Of a stretch of DNA of 20,806 bases, positions 1 to 7,080 are shown in pieces. The number at the start of each line of letters is the position of its first letter. The first letter of the stretch is position 1. The DNA comes from Candidatus Poribacteria bacterium (GTDB taxonomy: Bacteria > Poribacteria > WGA-4E > WGA-3G), in assembly GCA_009842375.1 (NCBI GenBank), contig VYFM01000383.1:1-20806 (forward strand). The letters are read 5' to 3'. The notes beneath the pieces are model-generated. The model saw nothing but the letters and a program-made list of their open reading frames with translations, was not told the origin of the DNA and searched no databases. The position numbers and the translations under genes were made by a program.

Positions 1-488
1 CCATCCAGTCGCACATCGACGACGCCGTCGAAAAGGGCGCGACCGTGCATTGCGGAGGCAAGCACGTCGATAACGGCGGCACCTGGTATCCGGCGACCGT
101 CGTGAGCGGTGTCAACCACACGATGCGCATCATGACCGACGAGACCTTCGGCCCCGTGCTGCCCGTCATGCCCTTCGACAGCATCGAGGAGGCCGTCGAA
201 CTGGCCAACGATTCGCGCTACGGCCTCAGCGCCAACGTCTTCGCCGGCAGCGAGGAAGAAGGCGTGGAAGTGGGCCGGCGCCTGAACGGCGGCGTTATCA
301 GCGTCAACGAAGCATCGCTGTCCGGCTCGGTCCACGAATTCGAGCAGGAACCCTTCAACCTCTCGGGCCTGGGCCGCTCCCGCATGGGCCCCGCCGGCGT
401 CGAACGCTTCTACCGCCACAAGCTCATCCTCTCCGACTCGTCTCCCGAAGCCCGCAACATCGACGCCTACGCCGAACCTGCCACGTAA
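1..488 (+). CDS. Aldehyde dehydrogenase, C-terminal part (5' truncated by window edge)
   Basis: The frame is open from the window edge and ends at TAA 486-488, so only about the last 160 residues are present. The GTG at 45 is internal, since in-frame protein sequence continues upstream of it. The fragment shows the NAD-dependent aldehyde dehydrogenase C-terminal pattern: ETFGPVLPVMPF, then SRYGLSANVFA, a GGVISVNE segment, and EPFNLSGLGRSRMG near the end, which contributes to the substrate tunnel and oligomerisation in this family. The catalytic Cys and Glu would lie upstream and are not visible. Known members oxidise aldehydes to acids with NAD(P); the substrate here cannot be assigned. Codons are strongly GC-ending, unlike the genes after tRNA-Lys, so this appears to be core chromosome. 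A strong hairpin follows at 508-528. Confidence 0.93.
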   Translation, partial: IQSHIDDAVEKGATVHCGGKHVDNGGTWYPATVVSGVNHTMRIMTDETFGPVLPVMPFDSIEEAVELANDSRYGLSANVFAGSEEEGVEVGRRLNGGVISVNEASLSGSVHEFEQEPFNLSGLGRSRMGPAGVERFYRHKLILSDSSPEARNIDAYAEPAT

Positions 489-507
489 CCTGGGAGAATG
501 CCTGGGA

Positions 508-528
508 GGGAGGTCGTCCCGACCTCCC
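508..528 (+). terminator. Hairpin after the aldehyde dehydrogenase gene, possible terminator
   Basis: A perfect 9-bp stem, GGGAGGTCG at 508-516 with CGACCTCCC at 520-528, closes a 3-nt loop 20 bp after the stop codon. No T-tract follows, so it is not a textbook intrinsic terminator. It may act as an mRNA 3'-end stabiliser or separate the gene from the tRNA operon. Confidence 0.45.
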
Positions 529-574
529 AAACCCCCGCCAGTGTTATCATGCCCCCCGCTGGCTCGGCACGCGG

Positions 575-651
575 CGGGGTATGGCGCAGTCTGGTAGCGC
601 GTCTGCTTTGGGAGCAGAAGGTCAACGGTTCAAATCCGTTTACCCCGACCA
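575..651 (+). tRNA. tRNA-Pro (TGG)
   Basis: Complete cloverleaf. The acceptor stem CGGGGTA (575-581) pairs with TACCCCG (641-647). The anticodon stem TCTGC/GCAGA encloses loop TTTGGGA, giving anticodon TGG. The T-arm AACGG-TTCAAAT-CCGTT pairs perfectly. Discriminator A648 is followed by an encoded CCA. First of four clustered tRNAs. Confidence 0.97.
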
Positions 652-693
652 CTGCGCCAATGGGCCGCCGCTTTCCCGGACTAACCAGTCGAT

Positions 694-770
694 GCGCCTG
701 TAGCTCAACCGGATAGAGCATCGGCCTTCTAAGCCGGTGGTTGCAGGTTCGAGTCCTGCCAGGCGCGCCA
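694..770 (+). tRNA. tRNA-Arg (TCT)
   Basis: Complete cloverleaf. The acceptor stem GCGCCTG (694-700) pairs with CAGGCGC (760-766). The anticodon loop CTTCTAA gives TCT, reading AGA. The T-arm GCAGG-TTCGAGT-CCTGC pairs perfectly. Discriminator G767 is followed by an encoded CCA at 768-770. Confidence 0.97.
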
Positions 771-820
771 TCGGCGAAAGCGGCGCCCCAGACGGCGGGC
801 CGGGCAGCAGCATCAACCGT

Positions 821-897
821 GGTGGGCGTAGCTCAGTTGGTAGAGCCCCAGATTGTGGATCTGGTCGTCGTGGGTTCGAGTCCCATCGTCCACCCCA
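821..897 (+). tRNA. tRNA-His (GTG)
   Basis: The acceptor stem GTGGGCG (822-828) pairs with CGTCCAC (887-893). The extra G at 821 can pair with C894, the G-1:C73 identity pair of tRNA-His. The anticodon stem CCAGA/TCTGG encloses loop TTGTGGA, giving GTG. CCA is encoded at 895-897. Confidence 0.97.
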
Positions 898-968
898 CCC
901 TTCACCGCCGGCTGTGGCAATATTGCACCCCCACCGGCTGGCGTTCCGTTCAACGCCACACCCACACT

Positions 969-1042
969 GGGCCGTTAGCTCAACTAGGTAGAGCAGTGGA
1001 CTCTTAATCCATTGGTTGCGGGTTCGATTCCCTCACGGCCCA
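969..1042 (+). tRNA. tRNA-Lys (CTT), no encoded CCA; probable island insertion site
   Basis: The acceptor stem GGGCCGT (969-975) pairs with ACGGCCC (1035-1041). The anticodon loop CTCTTAA gives CTT, reading AAG. Unlike its three neighbours it has no encoded CCA: discriminator A1042 is followed by CTT. Its T-stem (GCGGG/CCCTC) also carries a C-T mismatch at the second pair. Both oddities lie in the 3' half, the part that an integrating element would replace. CCA could be added after transcription, so the gene may still work. Confidence 0.95.
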
Positions 1043-1096
1043 CTTCTTACTCAAGTAAAGCAAAATAAAACAGACGCGCGGGTCAATTCGGTGCCG

Positions 1097-2944
1097 TCAT
1101 GCCGCTTCCTCGACCGGCGGATCTCCACATGCGACACAATTGTTCTCCGGCCAATCTCGATCAACCGTTCTTATTCCCGAGTCGTTCTCTCCGTGTTCGA
1201 TTAGCCATTCGTCGCTCAAGAGCCCACCAAGCTCAGCAATGCGGCGCGTTGATGTAGCGAAGACGCGGCTGATTGAACGAGAAGGGGGGCTTAGCAAACA
1301 GTCCAGTGCCATATCGCTGATCATTGCGGTCACGTAGCTAAGCTCTACGGGACCATAAGGGTCGTAATGCGCGCCGCAGGCTGGCTCCTCTTGGCTAGGA
1401 TCTCCGCCGTCTGGCCACTTTGCAACCCTAAAGGACGGCGACCCCGTCTGGCTGATGTGGCATTGAAAACACCCGCCTTTCCGCACGATAGCCACAGCAT
1501 GACCCGCACAGGCATGTGCTTCCGTCCAACCGTAAAGGATCGGGCTCTGCCGACCCTGTTCCACATGCCAGCGATTAAGTGCGCTTTCGGCGCCCCAACT
1601 CCCGGTAGCTGCGATGATCAAATCTGCCTTCCCCAGGAGTTCAGGTTCGTTGCGCAAGAACTCCTGTAGGGAGCAAGTTCGGCTGTCGATCCTAAGATGA
1701 GGAAAGTCGGCTTGCAGTCGCTTGGCCAAGGACTCCGCTTTGTTAAGGCCAACCGCCGTAGCACCCAGCGGATGTCGACCGACATTTGGCCAACTCAAAG
1801 TATCAACATCAACCAGAATGATGTTGCCAACCCCCGCCTGCGCAAGCGTGCAGGCAACTGGCGAGCCAACCGATCCACACCCAAACACAACAACCGTGGA
1901 ATCCAGTAGCCGAGCAGTTCGAGGATCGCGTCCACGTCCATGCACCCAGTGCGCGTCCGCACGCTGTATCGAACTTCGGATGACCGGACTAAATCCAAAA
2001 AATCGACGAAGTAACAAAGGCTTCGGTGTGCGTCCCGGTCTGAAACCCTTTGACAGCGGGTCAGTAACCGAATGCGGACGAGAATGCGTAGTTCTTGGGT
2101 TTGAGGCCTTGACCGCGATGAGACCAGATCCACCTCGTCCGCGTGCCCCGAGCAGAGCAACCACTTGGTCGGGCTCGCCGACCGCGGCTTGCGCCAGGGC
2201 TGAAGCTGCATCCTGTCCTGCATTAACTGCCAATACATGCAAGTCGGACGCCGTTTCGGGATATTCAACCGGGAGCGGCGGCTTCGACAGCCAAATGAAG
2301 GCAGCCTCCTCGGTCTTTGCATGGGCATCGGTACCGAAACGGCGACGCACCCACCGCATTAAGGTGCTCTCGTCCTCTCCCGCAATCTCAAGGCCGTCAT
2401 CTCTCCAGACACGCACGACGCGAGAAGGCGGCTCCGGAGTAAGCAGGCTGAAGAAACGTGTGCCGTCCTCATGTGACTTGTACTGCCAGTAGGTCAAAAA
2501 CTCTTCGCGAAAGTCCCGCTCGATGATTGACCCTTCCAATAGGTCTTCGACTAACTGAACGGACCGCCCCAAAAGGTTCTCAGCCACAGCGCATGGATCG
2601 TCGGGGTCGCACTCCGCCATGTTGGGCAGCAAACACATAATGCCGTCGCTTTCCACATGGGGCCAAGTCATGAACGGTGGGTGGTCAACCAACGCGGTGC
2701 GAACCGGGACAGACGGAAAACCAGCGGTGGCCACTAGATCGATGTGGCGCACGATCTCGTCAGAAAAAGTGACACCTATCCGCCAGCCAGCGACAAATTG
2801 GCGGCGCGGATAGCACCTCCGCATCATCCGCGCATCCAGCCGTTCGGGGGCCTGCTCCGTCCGCTCGCGTAGACGCGCCTCTAGTTGAAGCGCCATCCGA
2901 CGCCCGCTGAGTGGCAACGCTGTCTCAGGCAGAGCGGCCGCCAC
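1097..2944 (-). CDS. cap2: Cap2: CBASS E2-E1 fusion ubiquitin-like transferase
   Basis: A 615-residue protein with an N-terminal E2-like domain (about 1-160) and a C-terminal E1/ThiF-like adenylating domain (about 345-560). The E2 part has SDGIMCLL with candidate catalytic Cys104. The E1 part has nucleotide-binding VVFGCGSVGSP (G355, G357, G360), acidic VDVDTLSWPNVGR, and EPACG with candidate catalytic Cys523. CFQC (492-495) and CVAC (603-606) look like a split zinc site. In characterised type II CBASS, Cap2 activates the C-terminus of the CD-NTase and ligates it to other cell molecules, raising its activity. The GTG start at 2944 overlaps the CD-NTase stop by 20 nt; ATG at 2896 is an alternative. 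It is last in the operon, with no cap3 after it; tRNA-Lys follows about 55 bp on. The family call is firm from architecture and context. Confidence 0.93.
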   Translation of the reverse strand: MAAALPETALPLSGRRMALQLEARLRERTEQAPERLDARMMRRCYPRRQFVAGWRIGVTFSDEIVRHIDLVATAGFPSVPVRTALVDHPPFMTWPHVESDGIMCLLPNMAECDPDDPCAVAENLLGRSVQLVEDLLEGSIIERDFREEFLTYWQYKSHEDGTRFFSLLTPEPPSRVVRVWRDDGLEIAGEDESTLMRWVRRRFGTDAHAKTEEAAFIWLSKPPLPVEYPETASDLHVLAVNAGQDAASALAQAAVGEPDQVVALLGARGRGGSGLIAVKASNPRTTHSRPHSVTDPLSKGFRPGRTPKPLLLRRFFGFSPVIRSSIQRADAHWVHGRGRDPRTARLLDSTVVVFGCGSVGSPVACTLAQAGVGNIILVDVDTLSWPNVGRHPLGATAVGLNKAESLAKRLQADFPHLRIDSRTCSLQEFLRNEPELLGKADLIIAATGSWGAESALNRWHVEQGRQSPILYGWTEAHACAGHAVAIVRKGGCFQCHISQTGSPSFRVAKWPDGGDPSQEEPACGAHYDPYGPVELSYVTAMISDMALDCLLSPPSRSISRVFATSTRRIAELGGLLSDEWLIEHGENDSGIRTVDRDWPENNCVACGDPPVEEAA

Positions 2945-3971
2945 CGGCGCTTCTCACGGCGTTCGCAGCTGCCGACGTAGACGATAGGAGTGCAGCCGAA
3001 CCGATAATGGCTGGCGCCGAAGCCGCAGCCCGCTTCTCATTCTCAAGTCGCTCACTGAAAAAGGTCGTGGCAAAAACCTTGTCCCAGCACTTAACCGCTC
3101 GTTCGCGCGTGCAGTCGCTCCTGAACAACGGCCGTAGTGTATCGATCGCGTCCGTCAGCTTGTCGCGAAAAGATCGTGCCCGGGCGTCGTGAGCCCCACT
3201 GGTGATGTATTCGCCAGGAGTGACCGGATGGGCGATCTCAAGATCCCAGTTCAGCCTGTCCCGTATCGCCAGCATGGTGCTGTAGAGAGCAAGATCCTCA
3301 CGACCGCTCTGCCGGAAACGTTCGGCCAAAAGGACGGAGATACCGAAACCGCTCAGTATGCCGGTGCGCCAACTACGGCGACTGCGAGCGTACTTCTTCA
3401 AATCCCGGTTGATGCGACGGAACTGCTGACCATCGGCCGATCTCGCGCGCTCTTCTTCGTACCACTTTGTCACATCGCGGGCGTCGGACCGCTTCCAGCC
3501 GCTGCTGGAAGCCAGTTCGTAGTGGACCTCTTCGCCATAAAAGGTCGAAGTAACCACCCGGCGGTAGACGGGTAGATCAACATGGTATCCGGCTTGATAG
3601 TACACCCGCACGCAATTCGAGCGCACCTCCGGTGCTTGCTTGAATTGGCCGTCATCGACGGCATCGCGAACCATTTGGCGAGCCTGGAGGGAAGTCATCT
3701 CGGCACCGCGTGTGCCGACCAGATCTTCCTTCCGGAAGTAGACGCCATCGTCTATGTCGTAGTCGTTGTCTGGGTCGCGAACCATCGTCTTCATAGCGTA
3801 GCTGCCCTGCGAGACGAATTCGATTGGCTTCGGCTTATCCGCCCTCTTCAATCCCCTGCGCACTCGCTCCCGGTTGGAGTTGCGCCGATCACGCATCCTG
3901 TCTTGCTCGGTCTTGGGCAGAGTAACCTCTTGATTGTGATACGCCCGGATATCCTTGGAACAGTCGAACAT
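2925..3971 (-). CDS. CBASS CD-NTase (DncV-like cyclic oligonucleotide synthase)
   Basis: A 348-residue nucleotidyltransferase with the CD-NTase active site: GS at 56-57, then DYDIDDG with metal-binding Asp72 and Asp74, and a third Asp at 132 in YHVDLPVY. These match the DncV-type pattern. Enzymes of this family make cyclic di- or trinucleotides when infection is sensed; which product is made here cannot be read from sequence. At 348 residues it is shorter than V. cholerae DncV. The C-terminus is small and Gly-rich (SAGGGRSA), suitable as a flexible substrate tail for Cap2. A good Shine-Dalgarno, AAGGAG, precedes the ATG, and only 9 nt separate it from the capV stop, so translation from one mRNA is likely. 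Confidence 0.94.
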   Translation of the reverse strand: MFDCSKDIRAYHNQEVTLPKTEQDRMRDRRNSNRERVRRGLKRADKPKPIEFVSQGSYAMKTMVRDPDNDYDIDDGVYFRKEDLVGTRGAEMTSLQARQMVRDAVDDGQFKQAPEVRSNCVRVYYQAGYHVDLPVYRRVVTSTFYGEEVHYELASSSGWKRSDARDVTKWYEEERARSADGQQFRRINRDLKKYARSRRSWRTGILSGFGISVLLAERFRQSGREDLALYSTMLAIRDRLNWDLEIAHPVTPGEYITSGAHDARARSFRDKLTDAIDTLRPLFRSDCTRERAVKCWDKVFATTFFSERLENEKRAAASAPAIIGSAALLSSTSAAANAVRSAGGGRSA

Positions 3972-3980
3972 TACTTCTCC

Positions 3981-5123
3981 TTACTTTTTGTCTAGGGAGG
4001 CGTGGTCCCAAACCGCGCCATTCGCCGGCACCGCCGGTAAATCGTTAATGAGACGTCGGATCATCTCGCCGTCGTCGCTATTGGGGTCATCGCAGATGCT
4101 CTTCGTCAGGTCGGCGTCCGTGTGAGCTTGCGAAATCAAGCGGCCTAGTGCCTCCTGCCGGGTATCGTCGAGACCCAGATATGGCATCATGCTTGTCGGT
4201 ACGGGCCTGTTGGGGAAACGCACACGTCGGACAGTACGTCCGCTGCTGCTGATGGCATTGGCCAAGAGTCTCGCCATTTGGTCGAAGGCAAACTCCTGGG
4301 TCGAAATGCTCAGCGGCGCGACATCGACGCCAAGCGACCAGCCCAACACCGATCGGTGCGCCGACTTCGCATCAATGTGTTCGCCCTCTGGGCGCGGACA
4401 GGTCCCAAGCGAATAGATCTCTATCGGTCGGTCAGGCTCGGCGGTGGTCAGCGCGTCGACCAAGCCAACCAAGATTGGGTTGTTGGCCCAAAGACCACCG
4501 TCCGCAAAAACTTGCTGAGGCCCGTCAGGATCGTTGGGATCGTTGATCGCTGCGAGCGAGCGGTAGATCGGCGCCGCACTGGATGCCATGCAGACATCGA
4601 CCAGCGTATAGTTATCGTCGCGCACCCCGCTGCACCGCGTCTTTTTAAATACCCAAGCACGATGCTCACTCATCAGGACAGCAGGTATTGACAGTGAGAT
4701 TCCGCGCTTGACGTACACATCCCGCATGGTTGTGTCGCCCAGAACTGATTCAAGCGCATCTCGGAGCGCCTTATCGCCCGCTCGCACGTACCGGCCGCCC
4801 TGTGTAGCCCGATAAACGGCACTTACCTTGCCGGCAATCCGATGCGGAAATATCTTGGAACCATGCTCGCGGTAGAGCCCGACGATTTCCTGCATCGGCC
4901 GGCCGATGGCGAGGGCGCAGCCGACGATTGCGCCAGTGCTGGTTCCCGTGATCAGGTCGAAACCGCGTCCGAGGTCAAGCGCCGCTTCGTCACGGATCCG
5001 GCTAAATTGATCCGCCAGCCGCGCAAGAAAGGCCGCAGTGTAGATGCCGCGCATTCCACCACCGTCGAGGCTGAGCACGCGGTAAGCCTGCTCAATATGT
5101 TGATTTGTTTGGGTATTTCCCAT
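3981..5123 (-). CDS. capV: CapV: patatin-like phospholipase, CBASS effector
   Basis: A 380-residue patatin-family protein. The oxyanion motif GGGMRG is at 21-26, the nucleophile elbow GTSTG at 60-64 (Ser62), and the catalytic Asp at 208 in ADGGLWANNP, completing the Ser-Asp dyad. In known CBASS operons CapV is switched on by the cyclic nucleotide from the neighbouring CD-NTase and degrades the inner membrane, killing the infected cell. It is the first gene of the operon, followed after 9 nt by the CD-NTase. The ATG is preceded by GAGGGG. A candidate sigma70 promoter and the CapW palindrome lie 57-99 bp upstream. No signal peptide or transmembrane segment is visible, consistent with a cytoplasmic enzyme acting on membrane. 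Confidence 0.94.
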   Translation of the reverse strand: MGNTQTNQHIEQAYRVLSLDGGGMRGIYTAAFLARLADQFSRIRDEAALDLGRGFDLITGTSTGAIVGCALAIGRPMQEIVGLYREHGSKIFPHRIAGKVSAVYRATQGGRYVRAGDKALRDALESVLGDTTMRDVYVKRGISLSIPAVLMSEHRAWVFKKTRCSGVRDDNYTLVDVCMASSAAPIYRSLAAINDPNDPDGPQQVFADGGLWANNPILVGLVDALTTAEPDRPIEIYSLGTCPRPEGEHIDAKSAHRSVLGWSLGVDVAPLSISTQEFAFDQMARLLANAISSSGRTVRRVRFPNRPVPTSMMPYLGLDDTRQEALGRLISQAHTDADLTKSICDDPNSDDGEMIRRLINDLPAVPANGAVWDHASLDKK

Positions 5124-5147
5124 TCGGTCCCCTCAACACAGTCGGGA

Positions 5148-5165
5148 CGGGGTTATCATGCCCCG
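5148..5165 (-). other. GC hairpin in the capV leader
   Basis: CGGGG (5148-5152) and CCCCG (5161-5165) flank an 8-nt AT-rich loop. If transcription starts near 5172 from the promoter described here, the hairpin sits in the 5' leader, about 25 nt before the capV ATG. No T-tract follows. Any role is unproven. Confidence 0.25.
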
Positions 5166-5179
5166 CCATCCGGCAATAG

Positions 5180-5208
5180 AATATACGGATATTGCGATTA
5201 TACATCAA
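5180..5208 (-). promoter_or_regulatory. Candidate sigma70 promoter of the CBASS operon
   Basis: On the minus strand, TTGATG (complement of 5203-5208) is separated by exactly 17 bp from TATATT (complement of 5180-5185), a good -35/-10 pair. The -35 lies inside the palindrome at 5200-5222, so a bound regulator would block RNA polymerase. The predicted start is near 5172, giving a leader of about 50 nt. Confidence 0.55.
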
Positions 5209-5222
5209 GTTTCTTGATGTAT
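5200..5222. promoter_or_regulatory. Perfect palindrome, probable CapW operator
   Basis: ATACATCAAG and its exact complement CTTGATGTAT flank a 3-bp TTT centre (10-bp arms, 23 bp in all). It lies between the divergent capV and capW genes and covers the -35 of the CBASS promoter. WYL-type CapW/BrxR regulators bind inverted repeats as dimers upstream of their own gene and the defence operon. A 10-bp perfect arm pair placed exactly here is unlikely to be chance. Confidence 0.7.
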
Positions 5223-5257
5223 TCATCATGAATTAGTCGTTATTATAGGAGGATAGT

Positions 5258-6187
5258 ATGGATGAGGCGGGTGAACAGCTGCGCTGGGGGGTTCGCCGCC
5301 GGTTGGAATTCATCGATTTTCGCTTGTTTTGGGACGGACGCTTCAACCGAAAGGACATGGCGGAAACGTTTGGCATCTCAGCGCAACAGGCCTCGGTGGA
5401 CATCGGGCAGTATGAAAAGATTGCGCCGGACAACCTCGCTTACGATCCGGCCGAGAAGGCTTATAGACGTAGCGAAAAGTATGAGCCTGCGTTCATCGGC
5501 GGGAATATCGATCAACACCTTTTGCAGTTGATAGCCATCGAAAACCAATGGATACGTCAGGAAGATAGCTGGTTCCGTAGCGCACTCCCGATCGAGGTGG
5601 TCACACTTGGCGGTCGGCCGACCGATCCGGCGGTACTGCTTCGCGTTCTCCAAGCAATCCGCAACAGGTTGGAGGTCGTCATCGAATATGCTTCGCTGAC
5701 CGGTTCTCCTCAGCCATCGCGGATAATTGCGCCCCATGCCCTGGCCTATAGCGACGAACGCTGGTACATCCGATCATGGTCTAGGGATCACAACGATTTC
5801 CGGGACTATAAACTGAGCCGCATTAGCGCAGTCGCCGATTCTCGGCCCTCCTCAATCGATCCCTCTCTGGATTTCGAATGGGCCCACGAAATCAATCTTG
5901 TGATAGTGCCTAACCCAGCTTTGCCGCCAGAACGACAGACCGCAATTTCCGCTGAGCTGGGGATGACAGATAAGCGCCTTGTTCACTCATGTCGACTGAG
6001 CCTCAGTTTTTATTTAATGAGCAAGTACAACCTCGAAATAGAACCCGGTGTCCTAGATCCAAACAAGCAGCAAGTCGTTCTCCAGAATCGAGACCAAGTC
6101 ATACAAGCACGTGCTGCAGCTCGCCAATTGTCAAAGGAGGCCCTGGCACGAACGCAAGGCTCAGACAAAACCACTAGTGGCCCTTAG
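5258..6187 (+). CDS. capW: CapW-like HTH-WYL transcriptional regulator of CBASS
   Basis: A 309-residue protein. Residues about 10-75 form a winged-helix DNA-binding region (FNRKDMAETFGISAQQAS reads as the helix-turn-helix). A WYL domain at about 125-200 contains ERWYIRSW (W169-Y170-I171), followed by RDYKLSRI, the usual partner segment. The remainder fits a WCX C-terminal domain. CapW and the related BrxR are dimeric repressors of defence operons; WYL domains are thought to sense a ligand, perhaps nucleic acid or a nucleotide, and relieve repression on infection. A strong Shine-Dalgarno AGGAGG sits 5 nt before the ATG. The gene is divergent from capV and shares the palindrome with it, so autoregulation is likely. 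Other WYL regulators could look similar; the CBASS context favours CapW. Confidence 0.87.
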   Translation: MDEAGEQLRWGVRRRLEFIDFRLFWDGRFNRKDMAETFGISAQQASVDIGQYEKIAPDNLAYDPAEKAYRRSEKYEPAFIGGNIDQHLLQLIAIENQWIRQEDSWFRSALPIEVVTLGGRPTDPAVLLRVLQAIRNRLEVVIEYASLTGSPQPSRIIAPHALAYSDERWYIRSWSRDHNDFRDYKLSRISAVADSRPSSIDPSLDFEWAHEINLVIVPNPALPPERQTAISAELGMTDKRLVHSCRLSLSFYLMSKYNLEIEPGVLDPNKQQVVLQNRDQVIQARAAARQLSKEALARTQGSDKTTSGP

Positions 6188-6229
6188 GTATCTAGCCATG
6201 CGTCAGCCTAGTTCAAGACCCAGACGCTC

Positions 6230-6910
6230 ATGTCAGTAGTGGCAACCCTGCTATTTGGTAGTCTTGCCCGAGCCGATGAGTTAGATAGCTCCGACACCGA
6301 TCTGTTGATGATCGCGCTGGAGAACGAAACGCGTCGTATTACGGCCGGCCATCTCTCACTGTTTCTGTATCCATGGCAGACACTTAAAAAAAATGCCCGC
6401 GAAGGTGACCTATTCCTCTGCCATCTGGTGCGGGAGGCTAAGCCATTACTGGATCCGAACGGATACTTGCCAAGACTCCAGGATGCTTTCCAATACCGAT
6501 CAGACTACATGTCCGACATTGCGTGGGCTGCAGATCTGGGTTGGTATCTTGCTAGGTTCGGCACCGAACTGAACTCAAACCTGCTTGCCAAGCGAGTGCT
6601 CTGGTGCATTCGGACAATTCTCATCGCCCGAAGCGCAAATCGGCGCAACCCGATCTTCGCTCCCCAACTGCTTGCCGAACAGACTCAATCAAGCGCCGGA
6701 AAAGAGCTTCTTTTACGGCGACACATCACGCGAAGAGACGCGGAACTGCGCAAGTTACTACGCCTATTCCTTGAGGAAGAGACTTCACCCGACCGCTTCA
6801 ACAATCAGGCAGACCAGACCGCATTCATAGAGCGATTTGTGGTCACGTCCAACAAGGTCGCCTTGCAGACGATCCAGCAGGAAGAACAGAGCCAAATTGG
6901 TTATAGCTGA
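6230..6910 (+). CDS. MNT-like nucleotidyltransferase domain protein
   Basis: A 226-residue protein beginning almost directly with a DNA polymerase beta-type nucleotidyltransferase signature: FGSLARADELDSSDTDLL (GS at 10-11, Asp22 and Asp24). The rest is mainly helical and could be a HEPN-like or KNTase C-terminal partner domain; RRHITRR is weakly like a HEPN R-x4-6-H motif, but I do not rely on it. MNT proteins often act as antitoxins that AMPylate HEPN toxins; others modify small molecules or tRNA. Only nine residues precede the GS motif, fewer than usual, an in-frame stop lies at 6209-6211, and no Shine-Dalgarno is visible, so the 5' end may be eroded or the domain minimal. It follows capW by 42 bp on the same strand and may be co-transcribed. 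Function unknown. Confidence 0.72.
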   Translation: MSVVATLLFGSLARADELDSSDTDLLMIALENETRRITAGHLSLFLYPWQTLKKNAREGDLFLCHLVREAKPLLDPNGYLPRLQDAFQYRSDYMSDIAWAADLGWYLARFGTELNSNLLAKRVLWCIRTILIARSANRRNPIFAPQLLAEQTQSSAGKELLLRRHITRRDAELRKLLRLFLEEETSPDRFNNQADQTAFIERFVVTSNKVALQTIQQEEQSQIGYS

Positions 6911-7080
6911 GAACTGTAAGTCTTCTGCCTAATAGTTCCATTTTTCGCCGCAAAGAAAATACGCTGAATAACGGCAACAGCGAAGACAATCAGAAGGACT
7001 GACTGTTCTTACGGGATTGGCTTTGCTACTACAGAGTAAGCGCTTGCCACGTGATCCCTCGTCTTCCGGTGCGCTTGCAC
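6911..7080. other. Intergenic region between convergent genes
   Basis: About 170 bp between the ends of the nucleotidyltransferase gene and mod. I see no gene and no convincing terminator with a T-tract. Confidence 0.5.

Noticed and set aside
543..555. 13-bp repeat GTTATCATGCCCC, also at 5152-5164
   Set aside because: A few 13-bp matches are expected by chance in 20 kb, and the contexts (before the tRNAs, capV leader) do not suggest att sites.
1043..1096. Space where cap3 would be expected
   Set aside because: Only about 55 bp between cap2 and tRNA-Lys; no JAB motif is visible here, nor did I notice one in the other genes of the window.
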